A stretch of 64,000 nucleotides of DNA from Zingiber officinale (Eukaryota > Streptophyta > Magnoliopsida > Zingiberales > Zingiberaceae): NCBI RefSeq assembly GCF_018446385.1, contig NC_055990.1:22625558-22689557 (forward strand), read 5' to 3'. Under the pieces are notes generated by a model, which was not told the DNA's origin, made no database searches, and saw only the letters and a program-made list of their open reading frames with translations. The position numbers were made by a program, and so were the translations under genes. Shown here one piece after another: positions 26,337 through 37,101 of the stretch (position 1 is the first letter of the stretch; every line of letters begins with the position of its first letter).

Positions 26337-29300
26337 ATCTCCCACTTATACTAATGACTAAGCTGTCATATCTTCTACCATACATCTGATTCTCATTCCC
26401 TCCACATGCCGATCAAAAGCTTTCGCCGGAAGGGCCTTAGTGAAAGGATCTGCCAGGTTATCCGCTGATGTAATCTTGGCGATGACAACTTCTCCTCGCT
26501 TCACGATATCTCGTATCAGGTGGTACTTGCGCTCTATATGTTTACTTGCTTTATGAGCTCGTGGTTCCTTCGAGTTTGCAACTGCACCGCTATTATCACA
26601 ATAAATTGTGATAATTTTGGGCAAACCAGGAATCACATCTAAGTCCATTAGAAAGTTCCTGAGCCATACTGCTTCTTTAGCCTCGAGGCTGCTACATACT
26701 CGACTTCCATGGTTGAGTCCGACACATTTCTGCTTAACACTCCTCCATGAAATGGCTCCACCTCCTAAAGTAAACACATAGCCGATGTAGACTTACTATT
26801 GTCCCTATCGATTGGAAATCAGAATCCGTAACCCACAGGGATCAAATCGTCGCTTGGTAAATTAGCATATAATCTCTAGTCCTTCTCGGTACTTTAATAT
26901 ATGCTTTTGCGGCAGTCCTTGTCCGGGTTACTTCGATATCTCTTGACCATGCCCACAGAAACAAATATCGGTCTCGTACATAGCATTGCATACATAAGGC
27001 TTCCTACAGCCGAAGCATAAGGAACTGCTTTCATGTCTTCTATCTCCTTTGATGTCTTCGGAGACATCTCTTTAGATAGAGTTATTCCATGCCTAAAAGG
27101 TAAGAAACCTTTCTTGGAATCCTGCATACTAAAACGAGAAAGGATTGTATCTATATATGAAGCTTGGGACAGACACAACATTCTTTTCTTGCGATCCCTT
27201 ATCACTTTTATCCCAAGAATGTGTGCACACTCTCCTAAGTCCTTCATATCAAATTGTTTGGACAACCATACCCTTACGTCTGATAATACCTTGACATTGT
27301 TGCCAATTAACAAAATATCATCTATGTATAGTACAAGAAATACCACCACGTTTCCGTTACACTTCTTGTATACACAAGACTCATCCGGACACTGAATAAA
27401 TCCATACGACTGGATTACTTCATTAAACCGGATGTTCCAAGACCTAGAAGCTTGCTTCAGTCCATAAATGGACCGATTGTGCTTGCACACTAGATGCTCT
27501 TTGCCTTTTTCAATGAACCCTTCTGGTTGCTTCATATGAATGTTCTCTTCAAGACTTCCATTAAGGAAAGTTGTCTTGACATCCATTTGCCAAATCTCAT
27601 AATCCATATGAGCAGCAATGGATAAGAGTATCCAGATAGACTTAAGCATGACTACCGGTGAAAAGGTCTCCTCATAATCGATTCCTTCTTTCTGAGTGTA
27701 CCCTTTCGCAACAAGCCTAGCTTTGAAGGTCTCTACCTTCCCGTCTGTCCCTCTTTTCCTTTTGTAGATCCACTTGCATCCAACGGCTTTTACACCATCA
27801 GGTGGTTCTACAAGCTCCCAGACTTTATTAGAGTACATAGACTCTATTTCAGAATTTATTGCCTTTTGCCAAGATGCTGCATCTATATCTTGGAGTGCTT
27901 CGTCGTATGTTCGTGGATCAGGTTCATGTTTACCCGGGATCAAGTCCGAAGACTCTCCCAAAAACATGAATCTTTCAGGCTGCCTTACAACCCTCCCACT
28001 ACGACGAGGCACTGTCTGTGGTTGTGTATCATGTGTGACACGTGTTGCAGTCTCTTGTGGTACTTCATCTTGTACTGTTGGTACTGAAGTAGACATGTCC
28101 TCTCTAAGTTCTTCTAAAACAACTTTGCTACTGGGCTTGTGATCCATTATATAGTCTTCTTCTAAAAACTGGGCATTGGTGCTAACAATGACCTTCTGGT
28201 CTTTAGGACTATAAAATAAACCACCTTTCGTTCCTTTGGGATATCCTACAAACACGCGAACTTCTGTGCGGATTCTAACTTATCTGGTTTCAACACATGT
28301 GCTGGACTACCCCAAATCCGAATATGTCTTAGACTGGGCTTTCGCCCATTCCACAATTCTATGGGAGTAGAAGAAACTGATTTAGAAGGTACTAAGTTCA
28401 GAACGTATACTGCTGTTTCCAGAGCATATCCCCAAAACGAATTTGGTAATTCTGAATAACTCATCATTGATCTAACCATCTCCATAAGAGTCCTATTCCT
28501 TCGTTCTGCTACACCATTCTGTTGGGGTGTTCCAGGTGCAGACAATTGGGATTGAATCCCGGCCTCTGATAAGTAATTCCTAAACTCTCCTAAGAGGTAT
28601 TCGCCACCACGATCTGACCGTAGTGTCTTGATACTTTTACCTAGTCGTTTCTCCACATCAGCCTTGTATTCTTTGAACTTATCAAAGCACTCGGACTTGC
28701 GGCGCATTAGGTAAATGTATCCATATCTTGAATAATCGTCTATGAAAGAGATAAAATATTCAAAACCTCCTCTTGCCTGGACAGACATAGGACCACACAA
28801 ATTAGAGTGAACCAATTCTAACACTTCTTTGGCTCTATACCCCTTGGCCTTGAATGACCTCTTGGTCATTTTACCTTCCAAGCAAGATTCACAAGTTGGA
28901 AAATTTTCCAACTCAAATGAACTCAAAAGTCCATCGGCTATAAGCCTCTGAATCCTACTTAAGTTAATATGACCAAGCCTTAGATGCCAAAGATATGCTT
29001 GGTTCATCTCCGAAGGTTCTTTTCTCTTATTAGAGTTAGAAGATGAGTTATAAATTTCCATGTTTTGCTTTGTGGAAGAAATTGGATTTAAAGTATACAA
29101 ATTGCCAACTAATGCACCAGAACAGATAATCACTTTATTTCTTTTAATAACTACATCGTTACTAAAGGAAACTGAATATCCATCTAAAAACAGTTTAGAA
29201 ACCGAAATTAAATTCTTTCTAAAACTGGGTACACAAAGACAATTTCTTAAAATCAAATTTTTATTTCTACTAAAAGATAAGTAGACGTCTCACAGCTGCC

Positions 29301-31368
29301 ACCTTAGTAGCATTACCCATGTAGACGGTAATTTCTCCTTCAGATAGTCGTCGGGTTTCCTGGAACCCCTGCAAGGAATTGCAGACATGATCAGTGGCTC
29401 CCGTATCTACACACCAGGTGCTGGTAGATAACACCGCTAAACATGTTTCAACAACTAGAGTATGAGATATACCTTTGTTTTGGTTCCTACGAGGACAGTC
29501 CGCCTTCCAATGTCCTGCCTGCTTGCAGATGAAGCACTTGCCCTTCGGCTTCTTCATTCCAGCTTTAAATCCCGTACTCTGAGATTTATTCACTTTCTTT
29601 GCTGAACCAGCTTGTTTCTTCTTCTTCTTTCCTTTCGGTTTAGAAGTAGAACCATTTTCAGCATAGTGAATTTGAGCATTGTGACGAAATAATCCTTCTG
29701 CTGCTCTGTCAGTAGTTCCGCTAATGAATAAACCCTCTTATTCATCAAAACTTCTAGGTAGCGTTTGGAGGATCATATCGATCTGGGTTTCCCCATCAAT
29801 TTCTCCTCCAAAGATCTGTATCTCGTTCAGATAAGCCATCATCTTTAGGATATGATCCCTTACAGGAGTACCCTCTTGCATGGTGGCTGTCATTATCTTT
29901 CTCATGGCTTCTTGCCTAGAAGCCCTATCCTGATGACCAAAGAGTTCCTTGAGATTGTTCATAATATCATATGCTGTTGGTAAATCTTAATGCTGATGTT
30001 GCAATACATTTGACATTGAAGCCAAAATGTAACACCGCGTCATCTCATCTGCTTTTATCCATTTCCTATGATATTCAATCTTCTCTTGGGTAGATTCACC
30101 AGTAGGTGCATCAGGGCATTGCTCAGTCAGTACAAATTTATAGCTTTCAGCAGTAAGAACAATGTCCAGGTTTCTTTTCCAATCTATGTAGTTTGGTCCA
30201 GTAAGTCTATTCTGTTGAAGTATGATGGACAGTGGGTTGAAAGACATCCTAAGAATCACAAATAACTTTTGGTCAGAACTTTAAATTTAGAATAATATTG
30301 ATTCCTCAAACAATACTATTTTAAATTAACCAACACCTCAAAACACCGTGAATTTTGTATGCCACGTTAGTGTGGACGTATACAAATTCAACATTTGTAA
30401 AAGGAGGGTTTTATCCTATTAATTTTATGATCTTGTCAACCTAACTTTTTGACAAATAAAATTAATAGTTGGTGTCTTTTGGTAACACAAATAATAGCAG
30501 TGACTCCGATGGGGAGGATACTATTAGATGTGTCTAAGTGTATACCATTACTTGACACTAAGTTCATTAATAAGATTATGCCCCTTCCGTTGGGGAAGAT
30601 CACACGCTCTTAATTAACTTCCTATAGTCATCCAAAAATGGAAATCTGTTCTAGTGATCCACAAACAAGCTCATCCGTTATGGAGGAAGGCACTCAGAGC
30701 CAACGCGCAAGCTTGTTTGCATCACTTACAAACCAGTAATGGAGACCATGAGATTTATTTAAAAATCCCTCTCCCACTTAGTTATTTATAAATGAGGAAT
30801 TTTAACTATGCTAGCCTACTAAAACTTGTAAACTATCATGCACACACAGCATAATATAAAAGCAATAAATAGAAAATTTAATTTTCAACTATTATGGCTT
30901 TTATCACTAATTGTCCTCCGTGTGTTGTCATCCCTAGCTGCTGCCATATTTGTCCACCGCCACCGGATCTAGCTGTCGCATCCATCTTGCTCCTAGTTCC
31001 GCTGCGCCTCTAGTCCTTAGAAGGTTCCACGTTTTGCAAGATTCGATCCGCGACATAAATAGAATTTTACATTTTGATCCTATATTCCATAAAAGGAATG
31101 TACATGTATCTAGATCAAAAATAAAATCCTAATAAAACTAAATACAGCTCCTGCTGTAATTTAATACAATCATGCACACACAAATAAATGCCCTTGACAT
31201 GTCCAAGGGTCCAATCACACACATAATAACTAAAAGCCATAATAGTTGGATCCTGCATCCACAAAGTTAGCACATCCTACTATTAATCTGCCTAAATTAT
31301 GTATGACATGTGCATAATTAAACTAAATACCAAATACACAGAGGCAAAACCCTAGCTCTGATACCAAT

Positions 31369-33779
31369 TGTTGGTTGCTACTCGGAAAACCTATAGGTTC
31401 CACTGTACAAAAATTTTATACAAAGGTCTGAACCTTTTCCTAGCTACCATGTGTTCTTTTAAATTAAATTTTGGATCGCCTGCGGAACTTAACACGTTTG
31501 ATCCAAAACTCAATCTATTTGTTCTTTTAGGTTTTGACTTGGATCTCCTGCGGAACTTTACACGTTCGACCCAAGTCTCCTTAAGTTATTAATTCCATTA
31601 AATATTAATTTCCATAATTGGTTCCCAGTACTGACGTGGCAAGGCACATGGCCTTCTTGGATATGGGAGCAACCACCACCGACTAGACAAAACCTTTTAT
31701 AGAAAGCTAATATTTAATTTCCTAAAATAACTTTAGGTTAACCAAAGAGAACAATCAAATCACAAGGAAAAGAAAAAACAAAAGAACACAGCATCGAAAA
31801 AACATATTCGAAATTCTAGAACGTAAGCCTCTTGTATTTGATATTATTTCCATAAATAACTAGCATGATGCGGAAATAAAAATTACTAGTTATACCTTGT
31901 AGAAAAACCTCTTGATCTTCTACCGTATTCCTCTTCTAACCTCGGACGTTGTGTGGGCAACGATCTACCAAGATGAGAAACCACCAACCACCTTCTTCTC
32001 CTCCAAGCAAGGTTCGGCCACAAAGGAAAAACTTCACCAAGGAGAAAAACCAAAATACTAACCAAGCTCCAAGAGATGCTAGCTTTCTCTCCTTCTTCTT
32101 CTTCTTCTTCTCCAAGTAGTATCCGGCCACCACAAGAGCTCCAAGGGGGAGAGAGAGGTTCGGCCACCACAAGAGGAAGAGAGGGAGAGGATGGCCGGCC
32201 ACACCAAGGAACAAAAGAGGGAGAGAAATAATAGATGTTGTGTCTCATGAAGGCACCCTCACCCCTTCTTTTATATTCCTTGGCCTAGGCAAATTAGGAA
32301 ATTTAATTGCAATAAAATTTCCTCAATTTCCTTGACATGATTTAATTGAGAAAAATAAAATAAAATTTCCCAATTAAATCTACATTGGCCGGCCACATCA
32401 TTGGAGAACAAATTGGACAAGTTTCAATCAACAATTAAAACTTCCTAATTTGTTTCCGGAAATTTTAAAATTAAAATTTCTCTTTAAAAATCTCTACATG
32501 GTTAATAAAAGAAAATTTCTATAATTTTAATTTTACAACATGTGAATAATTTTAAAGAGAAAATAAAATATCTCACCAATCTACAAATAAGGAAAGAGAT
32601 CTAATCTCTTTCTTTAATCTTTTGTAGATCTTTTACAAGAGAGATATTTTAATTTTAATTCTCTTTAATAAATTATATCTTCCACATAATAAAAATTAAA
32701 ATTAATTTTTTTTTTAATTCAATTTGGCCGGCCCCCACTAGCTTGGGTTCAAGCTAGGGCCGGCCACCCAATCTTATACCTAGGCCGGCCCTAGCTTGTT
32801 CCCAAGCTAGCTTGGCCGGCCCCTATTGGGTGGGTATAGAAGGTGGGTATAGGTGGGTATAGAACTCTATAAATAAGAGGCTACGATAGGGACCGAGAGG
32901 AGGAATTGGTTTTGGTCTCCCGATAAAATTAAGCATCCCATGTTCGCCCCGAACACACAACTTAATTTTATCAATAATAATTCATTCCACTAGAGAACTA
33001 TTATTGAACTACCGCACCAATCCCAAATTATATTTTTGGGCTCCTTCTTATTATGAGTGTGTTAGTCTCCCTGTGTTTAAGATATCGAATGTCCACTAAT
33101 TAAGTGAGTTACTGACAACTCATTTAATTAATATCTTAGTCCAAGAGTAGTACCACTCAACCTTATCGTCATGTCGGACTAAGTCCACCTGCAGGGTTTA
33201 ACATGACAATCCTTATGAGCTCCTCTTGGGGGACATTATCAACCTAGTATCTCTAGGACACAGTTTCCTTCTATAATCAACAACACACACTATAAGTGAT
33301 ACCATTTCCCAACTTATCGGGCTTATTGATTCATCGAACTAAATCTCACCCATTGATAAATTAAAGAAATAAATATCAAATATATGTGCTTGTTATTATA
33401 TTAGGATTAAGAGCACACACTTCCATAATAACCGAGGTCTTTGTTTCTTTATAAAATCAGTATAAAAGAAACAACCTCAAATGGTCCTACTCAATGCACT
33501 CTAAGTGTACTAGTGTAATTATACAGTCAAGATAAACTATACCTAATTACACTACGACCTTCTAATGGTTTGTTCCTTTCCATTTTGGTCGTGAGCTACT
33601 GTTTATAATTTATAAGGTACTGATAACATTATCTTCTGCATATGACACCACATGCTATGTTATCTACAATATAAATTAATTGAATAACTACAAACAAATG
33701 TAGATAATTTGACCAAATGTAATTCTTTATTCAAGACAAATGTTTACAAAAGCTTAGGCTTTCAGTATACACTCCAACA
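31369..33779 (-). repeat. Copia 5' LTR (right) with adjoining tRNA-Met primer site
   Basis: This 2411-bp LTR is nearly identical to the left one. Directly inside it, at about 31355-31367, the minus strand reads ttggtatcagagc, complementary to the 3' end of initiator tRNA-Met, the standard copia primer-binding site. Confidence 0.95.
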
Positions 33780-33997
33780 GGGAAGACCTTGTGAGTAACG
33801 GCAGAGGGATGTCGGTAGACGATATAAGGGGCCGCTAGTTGGACCGCCAGTTGAGCCGCCCAAGGGGCCGAGGGGTCGGGTCGTTACAATAAAAATGTAA
33901 CTACCCGACCCCTCGACCCCTTTGGCAGCCCAACTGGTGACCCCTTATGTCGTCTACCGACGACCCTCGGTCGTACCATTACTCACTAGGACTTCCC
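33780..33997. repeat. Long imperfect palindrome
   Basis: Two arms of about 105 bases read as inverted copies around a short aataaaaa centre at 33889-33896. The inner ends are ggtcgttaca and tgtaactacc; the outer ends are gggaagacctt and taggacttccc. This would fold as a long hairpin. It belongs to the outer composite insertion, and the copia element went in at the edge of its left arm. Confidence 0.85.
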
Positions 33998-35033
33998 ACC
34001 CTGACCATTAGATTTTTACCTTCCCCATAATTCAAACTCTAGACCTTCAAACTAAGTACTAGAGTTTATGGATCGTCAATTGAACTGTCCAAGGGACCAA
34101 GAGGCCGGATCGTTACAAGCAGTGTCAAAACACGACTTGATTCCCTTCTTGAAAGAGAAACATCAGGAAGTCATGATTTTGGTCAGTATAGGTTTCTTTC
34201 GTTTTTATTTGATGAGAAGTTTCGTCTCTTGATAATGTTTTTAGTTTCTTTGCATTTTTTTATTCTAAAGTTTTAAATGTTGTTTGATGGTTAACTACTA
34301 AAACATACATAAGTTGTCACATCTTCTCTTCCAACTAAAAAAAAATATTGTAATTTTGCTCTGGTTTTGATCATTTACACGTGCTATTTTCATTCTTTTT
34401 TATCTGATTTTTTTTTCTGTTTGCTTACTAATACCTTAGCTAGCATCCATATATGATAAGCTCGTTCCATATCCATCTTCTAATTTTCAAATCTTGATAC
34501 AATAGTAGTTTTTATAAATTTAAATATTTTGCAGAAATTATGTCTAATTTTATTCTATGCTGAGGAACTACTTATCAAAAGCACAATTTTGTTGTTGGTG
34601 CAAGATTGCTCAATTGTCAGAATAAGAACTTGTATTTGCATATGCCAAGTAGTGTCGATGCAGATAAGAAATAAAACACCAGATGTTTGAATATTTTTCT
34701 TGGAATTATTTCCTGTGTAATTATCATATGCTTAAAATTAAATTACTGATTGCATTTTTACATTGTTGTAAAGATGCCGAAAGGAATTCCAGTTGCAACT
34801 GTTGCTATTGGCAATGCAGCAAATGCAGCATTGCTAGCAGTCAGGATTCTTGCTGCCAATGATTCCGACTTGTCAGACAGGTTTGATATTTTGATTTCGA
34901 TTGGATTTGGTACATTTGTGAATTTCATGAGTTCTTTAGGGTCATCAAATATCAAAATGAGTTGAGGGACACTGTTTTAGCAAAAGCAACAAAACTTGAA
35001 GCAGAAGGTTGGGAGAGATACCTAAATGAATGA

Positions 35034-37101
35034 TCCGCGGCGTCCTTTCGAATGGTTAGTTGGGCTAATCAGTTATTTCCTGCTTAATGTTATGAGCTTA
35101 TCGCGGATTTTGAGTGAAAGAGATTGTGTTAGAATAATTACCATTAAGCATCCATTAGAATGGTCCACTTGCCACAATCATTCAATATATATTTGGGGTT
35201 TTCATTAGGGTTGTAAACAAATCCAGTCGAGCCAAATTTCATATCGTTCTTTGATAAATTAACCGAGTCAAGCCGAGCCTAAAAGTAATCAAACTATCGA
35301 AACAGAAATTCAAGTAGGACTTAGTTTCTCTTTAATTGGAAGTTCACTAATGTTCTTTCTGCCCATTAGTAAGGCTCTTGTTGTTACACTGCACCTATAC
35401 TAGGACCCCAAAACAATCAAATAGTTCCATAAACTCCAGTGGATAGCTGTATTGCCCATCTCATAAATTATTTGCTAGGAAACTTCCATCAGAATTTTGT
35501 TTTCTTTTACCAATATCATGGCAAAGGTACAGTTGGTGGAGCTCATAAACACCATTCATCCTCCATTTTTCATGCCTCGAAATGACAATCCAACATATTG
35601 CTTAAGATGTTTATCCATTTTCTCACTCTTTGTTTTATTCCAAACTTGCTGAATTATATTTCTTATTCATCAAATAGTTAAAGAGGACTGTGCTCTCCAA
35701 TCAAACAAATGGAAAATAGGGTTTTTTTTTTGTTTTTTATTTTATTTTTGACAAATCAAACTGATTGAATTTTGTCATCAAATTTAAATAAATTAAATCC
35801 ATGTAAAATTAATTAATTTTATTGGATAGTAAAATTAATTTGATTTACAAGTCAAGTTGCATTATTATCTGATTTAGATATATCATTTGATCGATCGATT
35901 CTAATGGCAAATGATGAAGTCTGACATCTAAAAAGGAATAAATACTTATTCAGTGTTACCTAATCAAATTAAATTTTTTGAATTGATCCATCAATTCAAT
36001 TTAACCGATTTTTGTTCTCCGATCAGCCATCAGTTACCGGCATTTAGGCTCAATTGGGAAAAAAATAAAAAAAATAAAATAAAATATAAAATATAAAATA
36101 ATAATCTCAATTAATCTCATTGATTATATTTGAAATAATTGGTCTGATCTTATAAAATTTTTCCATCAATCATCAGGATAAATCAAGAAGCACAGGCGAC
36201 TCAGAAGCCCAGTATTTTTTTTACGTTTCTCATTTAGAAAAAAATTTCTTACAAATATATTATAAGATTTGAATTATGAATATCTAGATAACAATCTAAA
36301 TATCCTTTCTACGATACGATAGTCCCGGGGACACAATTGGGCCACAAGCAGAGCCGGTTACATGACATCATTCTTTAATTTCCTATTAATTCCCCTATTA
36401 ATTTTGGAAATTCCATATCTTAATCCCCCAATAAAATGTCAACAGTTGTCGTTCAATATCACATTCCAATTCAACAATGGTTCTAAGGTAATAATTGTCA
36501 AAGTCCGGTCCCATTCCCAAACTCTCCCTTCGGCTCAAAGAAAAGAACACATGTCACGGGATTCATTCAAACGCCGCTGGTTATTTGCAGTGAGATCCCG
36601 AAATTACTATTAATTTCACTCTTATGCCTACCAAATTATTTTTTACAATATAGTAACACAATAAAAATTGAATTATATTTAGAGGATTATATAGTTAAAA
36701 TCCTTCGAGTATTCTTTTAGAAATAATTTAATTCCCTTTATTTTTTTTTATTTGGTATTTACATGAAAGTTTGTCTTTACAAACGATATGAATATTAAGG
36801 GGGTAAATACAAAATGACATCTTCCAATAAGGCGTGATTACGCAATATAAAAAAAGAAGTTTAAAGCTATAAGCATAGTACTGCGCACCACTGACCTCTC
36901 CAGTTTAACTCCTCCCTGTCCTCTCTCTCTCTCTCTATCTCTCTCTCTTCCCCTTCTCTGCCTCCACTCTCCTAACCCTAATCCGCCTACCCGTGAGCTT
37001 GACCTCGTCTCGACTTCTCATCCTCCGTCGCGGCAATGGGCGCATTGAAGGAACCGATCGGCGGTGGTGATGCGGACTGAGCAGATCTGGTGCGGGACGC
37101 G
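35034..37101. other. Spacer between PURK relic and DUF7036 gene
   Basis: Apart from the duplicated segment at 35361-35905, this contains an A/T microsatellite of the aaaataaaat type at about 36058-36103 and, before the DUF7036 start, a CT-rich tract at about 36917-36960 that is probably in the promoter or 5' leader of that gene. No gene was seen. Confidence 0.5.
35361..35905 (+). repeat. Right copy of the flanking direct duplication
   Basis: This is the diverged, shorter partner of 16917-17880, about 18.4 kb downstream in the same orientation. It contains an extra stretch of about 90 bases near 35450-35540 and lacks part of the left copy's middle. The two copies bracket the PURK relic. Confidence 0.75.

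Larger units (their letters stand above)
23928..33779 (-). mobile_element. Ty1-copia LTR retrotransposon, young, coding region broken
   Basis: A 9.85 kb element lies between gggaa target duplications at 23923-23927 and 33780-33784. Its LTRs begin TGTTGG and end CCAACA. Read on the minus strand the order is gag (roughly 30.3-29.7 kb), a CCHC zinc knuckle (CFICKQAGHWKADC) near 29.5 kb, protease with DTGATDHV near 29.4 kb, integrase (about 29.2-28.3 kb, with GVAERRNRTLMEMVRSMM), and reverse transcriptase with YIDDILL followed by RNase H (about 28.2-26.4 kb). Integrase before RT is the copia order. The coding region has several breaks, so this copy looks inactive as a protein source. The LTRs differ at only about twenty places, indicating insertion within the last few hundred thousand years at usual plant rates. 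Confidence 0.93.
23403..34117. mobile_element. Composite insertion splitting a PURK exon
   Basis: The insertion starts tgtaacg and ends cgttaca, and is flanked by the near-matching 5-bp repeats agtag (23398-23402) and agcag (34118-34122) inside codons for SKSSVKTR of PURK. Without the nested copia element it is about 0.86 kb. It contains a 5S-like LTR unit at the left, a tRNA-like piece near 23850-23900 (ttcgaatcc box), and palindromic sequence at the right. The pieces near 23845-23927 and 33985-34080 are inverted copies of each other, so the outer element has partly foldback structure. It probably belongs to a TRIM-type, Cassandra-like element, rearranged. Confidence 0.6.
18423..35033 (+). 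pseudogene. Phosphoribosylaminoimidazole carboxylase (PURK/ADE2), broken copy
   Basis: Thirteen exon pieces encode a plant-type AIR carboxylase, the plastid purine-synthesis enzyme with fused PurK-like and PurE domains. Exons: 18423-18604, 18754-18970, 19071-19182, 20812-20874, 20950-21088, 21181-21236, 22060-22133, 22247-22394, 22575-22748, 23177-23264, 23345-23402 joined across an insertion to 34118-34181, 34774-34880, 34940-35033. The ATP-grasp part is well preserved (GVLGGGQLGRMLCQAA, YPLMIKSKRLAYDGRG, NEVAPRPHNSGHHTIE). Defects: no ATG in frame in the transit-peptide exon; a one-base shift near 18930 after EHIVG; a 10.7 kb insertion in exon 11; and the PurE core (GSDSDLP, SAHRTPE, PLPVIGVP) is absent between 34182 and 34773, though the C-terminal [14 protein letters not shown] block remains. 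Intron 5 uses a GC donor. A functional copy presumably exists elsewhere. Confidence 0.85.

Noticed and set aside
24445-32248. Similar proline-rich frames of about 119 residues at 24445-24804 and 31886-32248
   Set aside because: They agree because they lie at the same place in the two copia LTRs, not because they are conserved genes.
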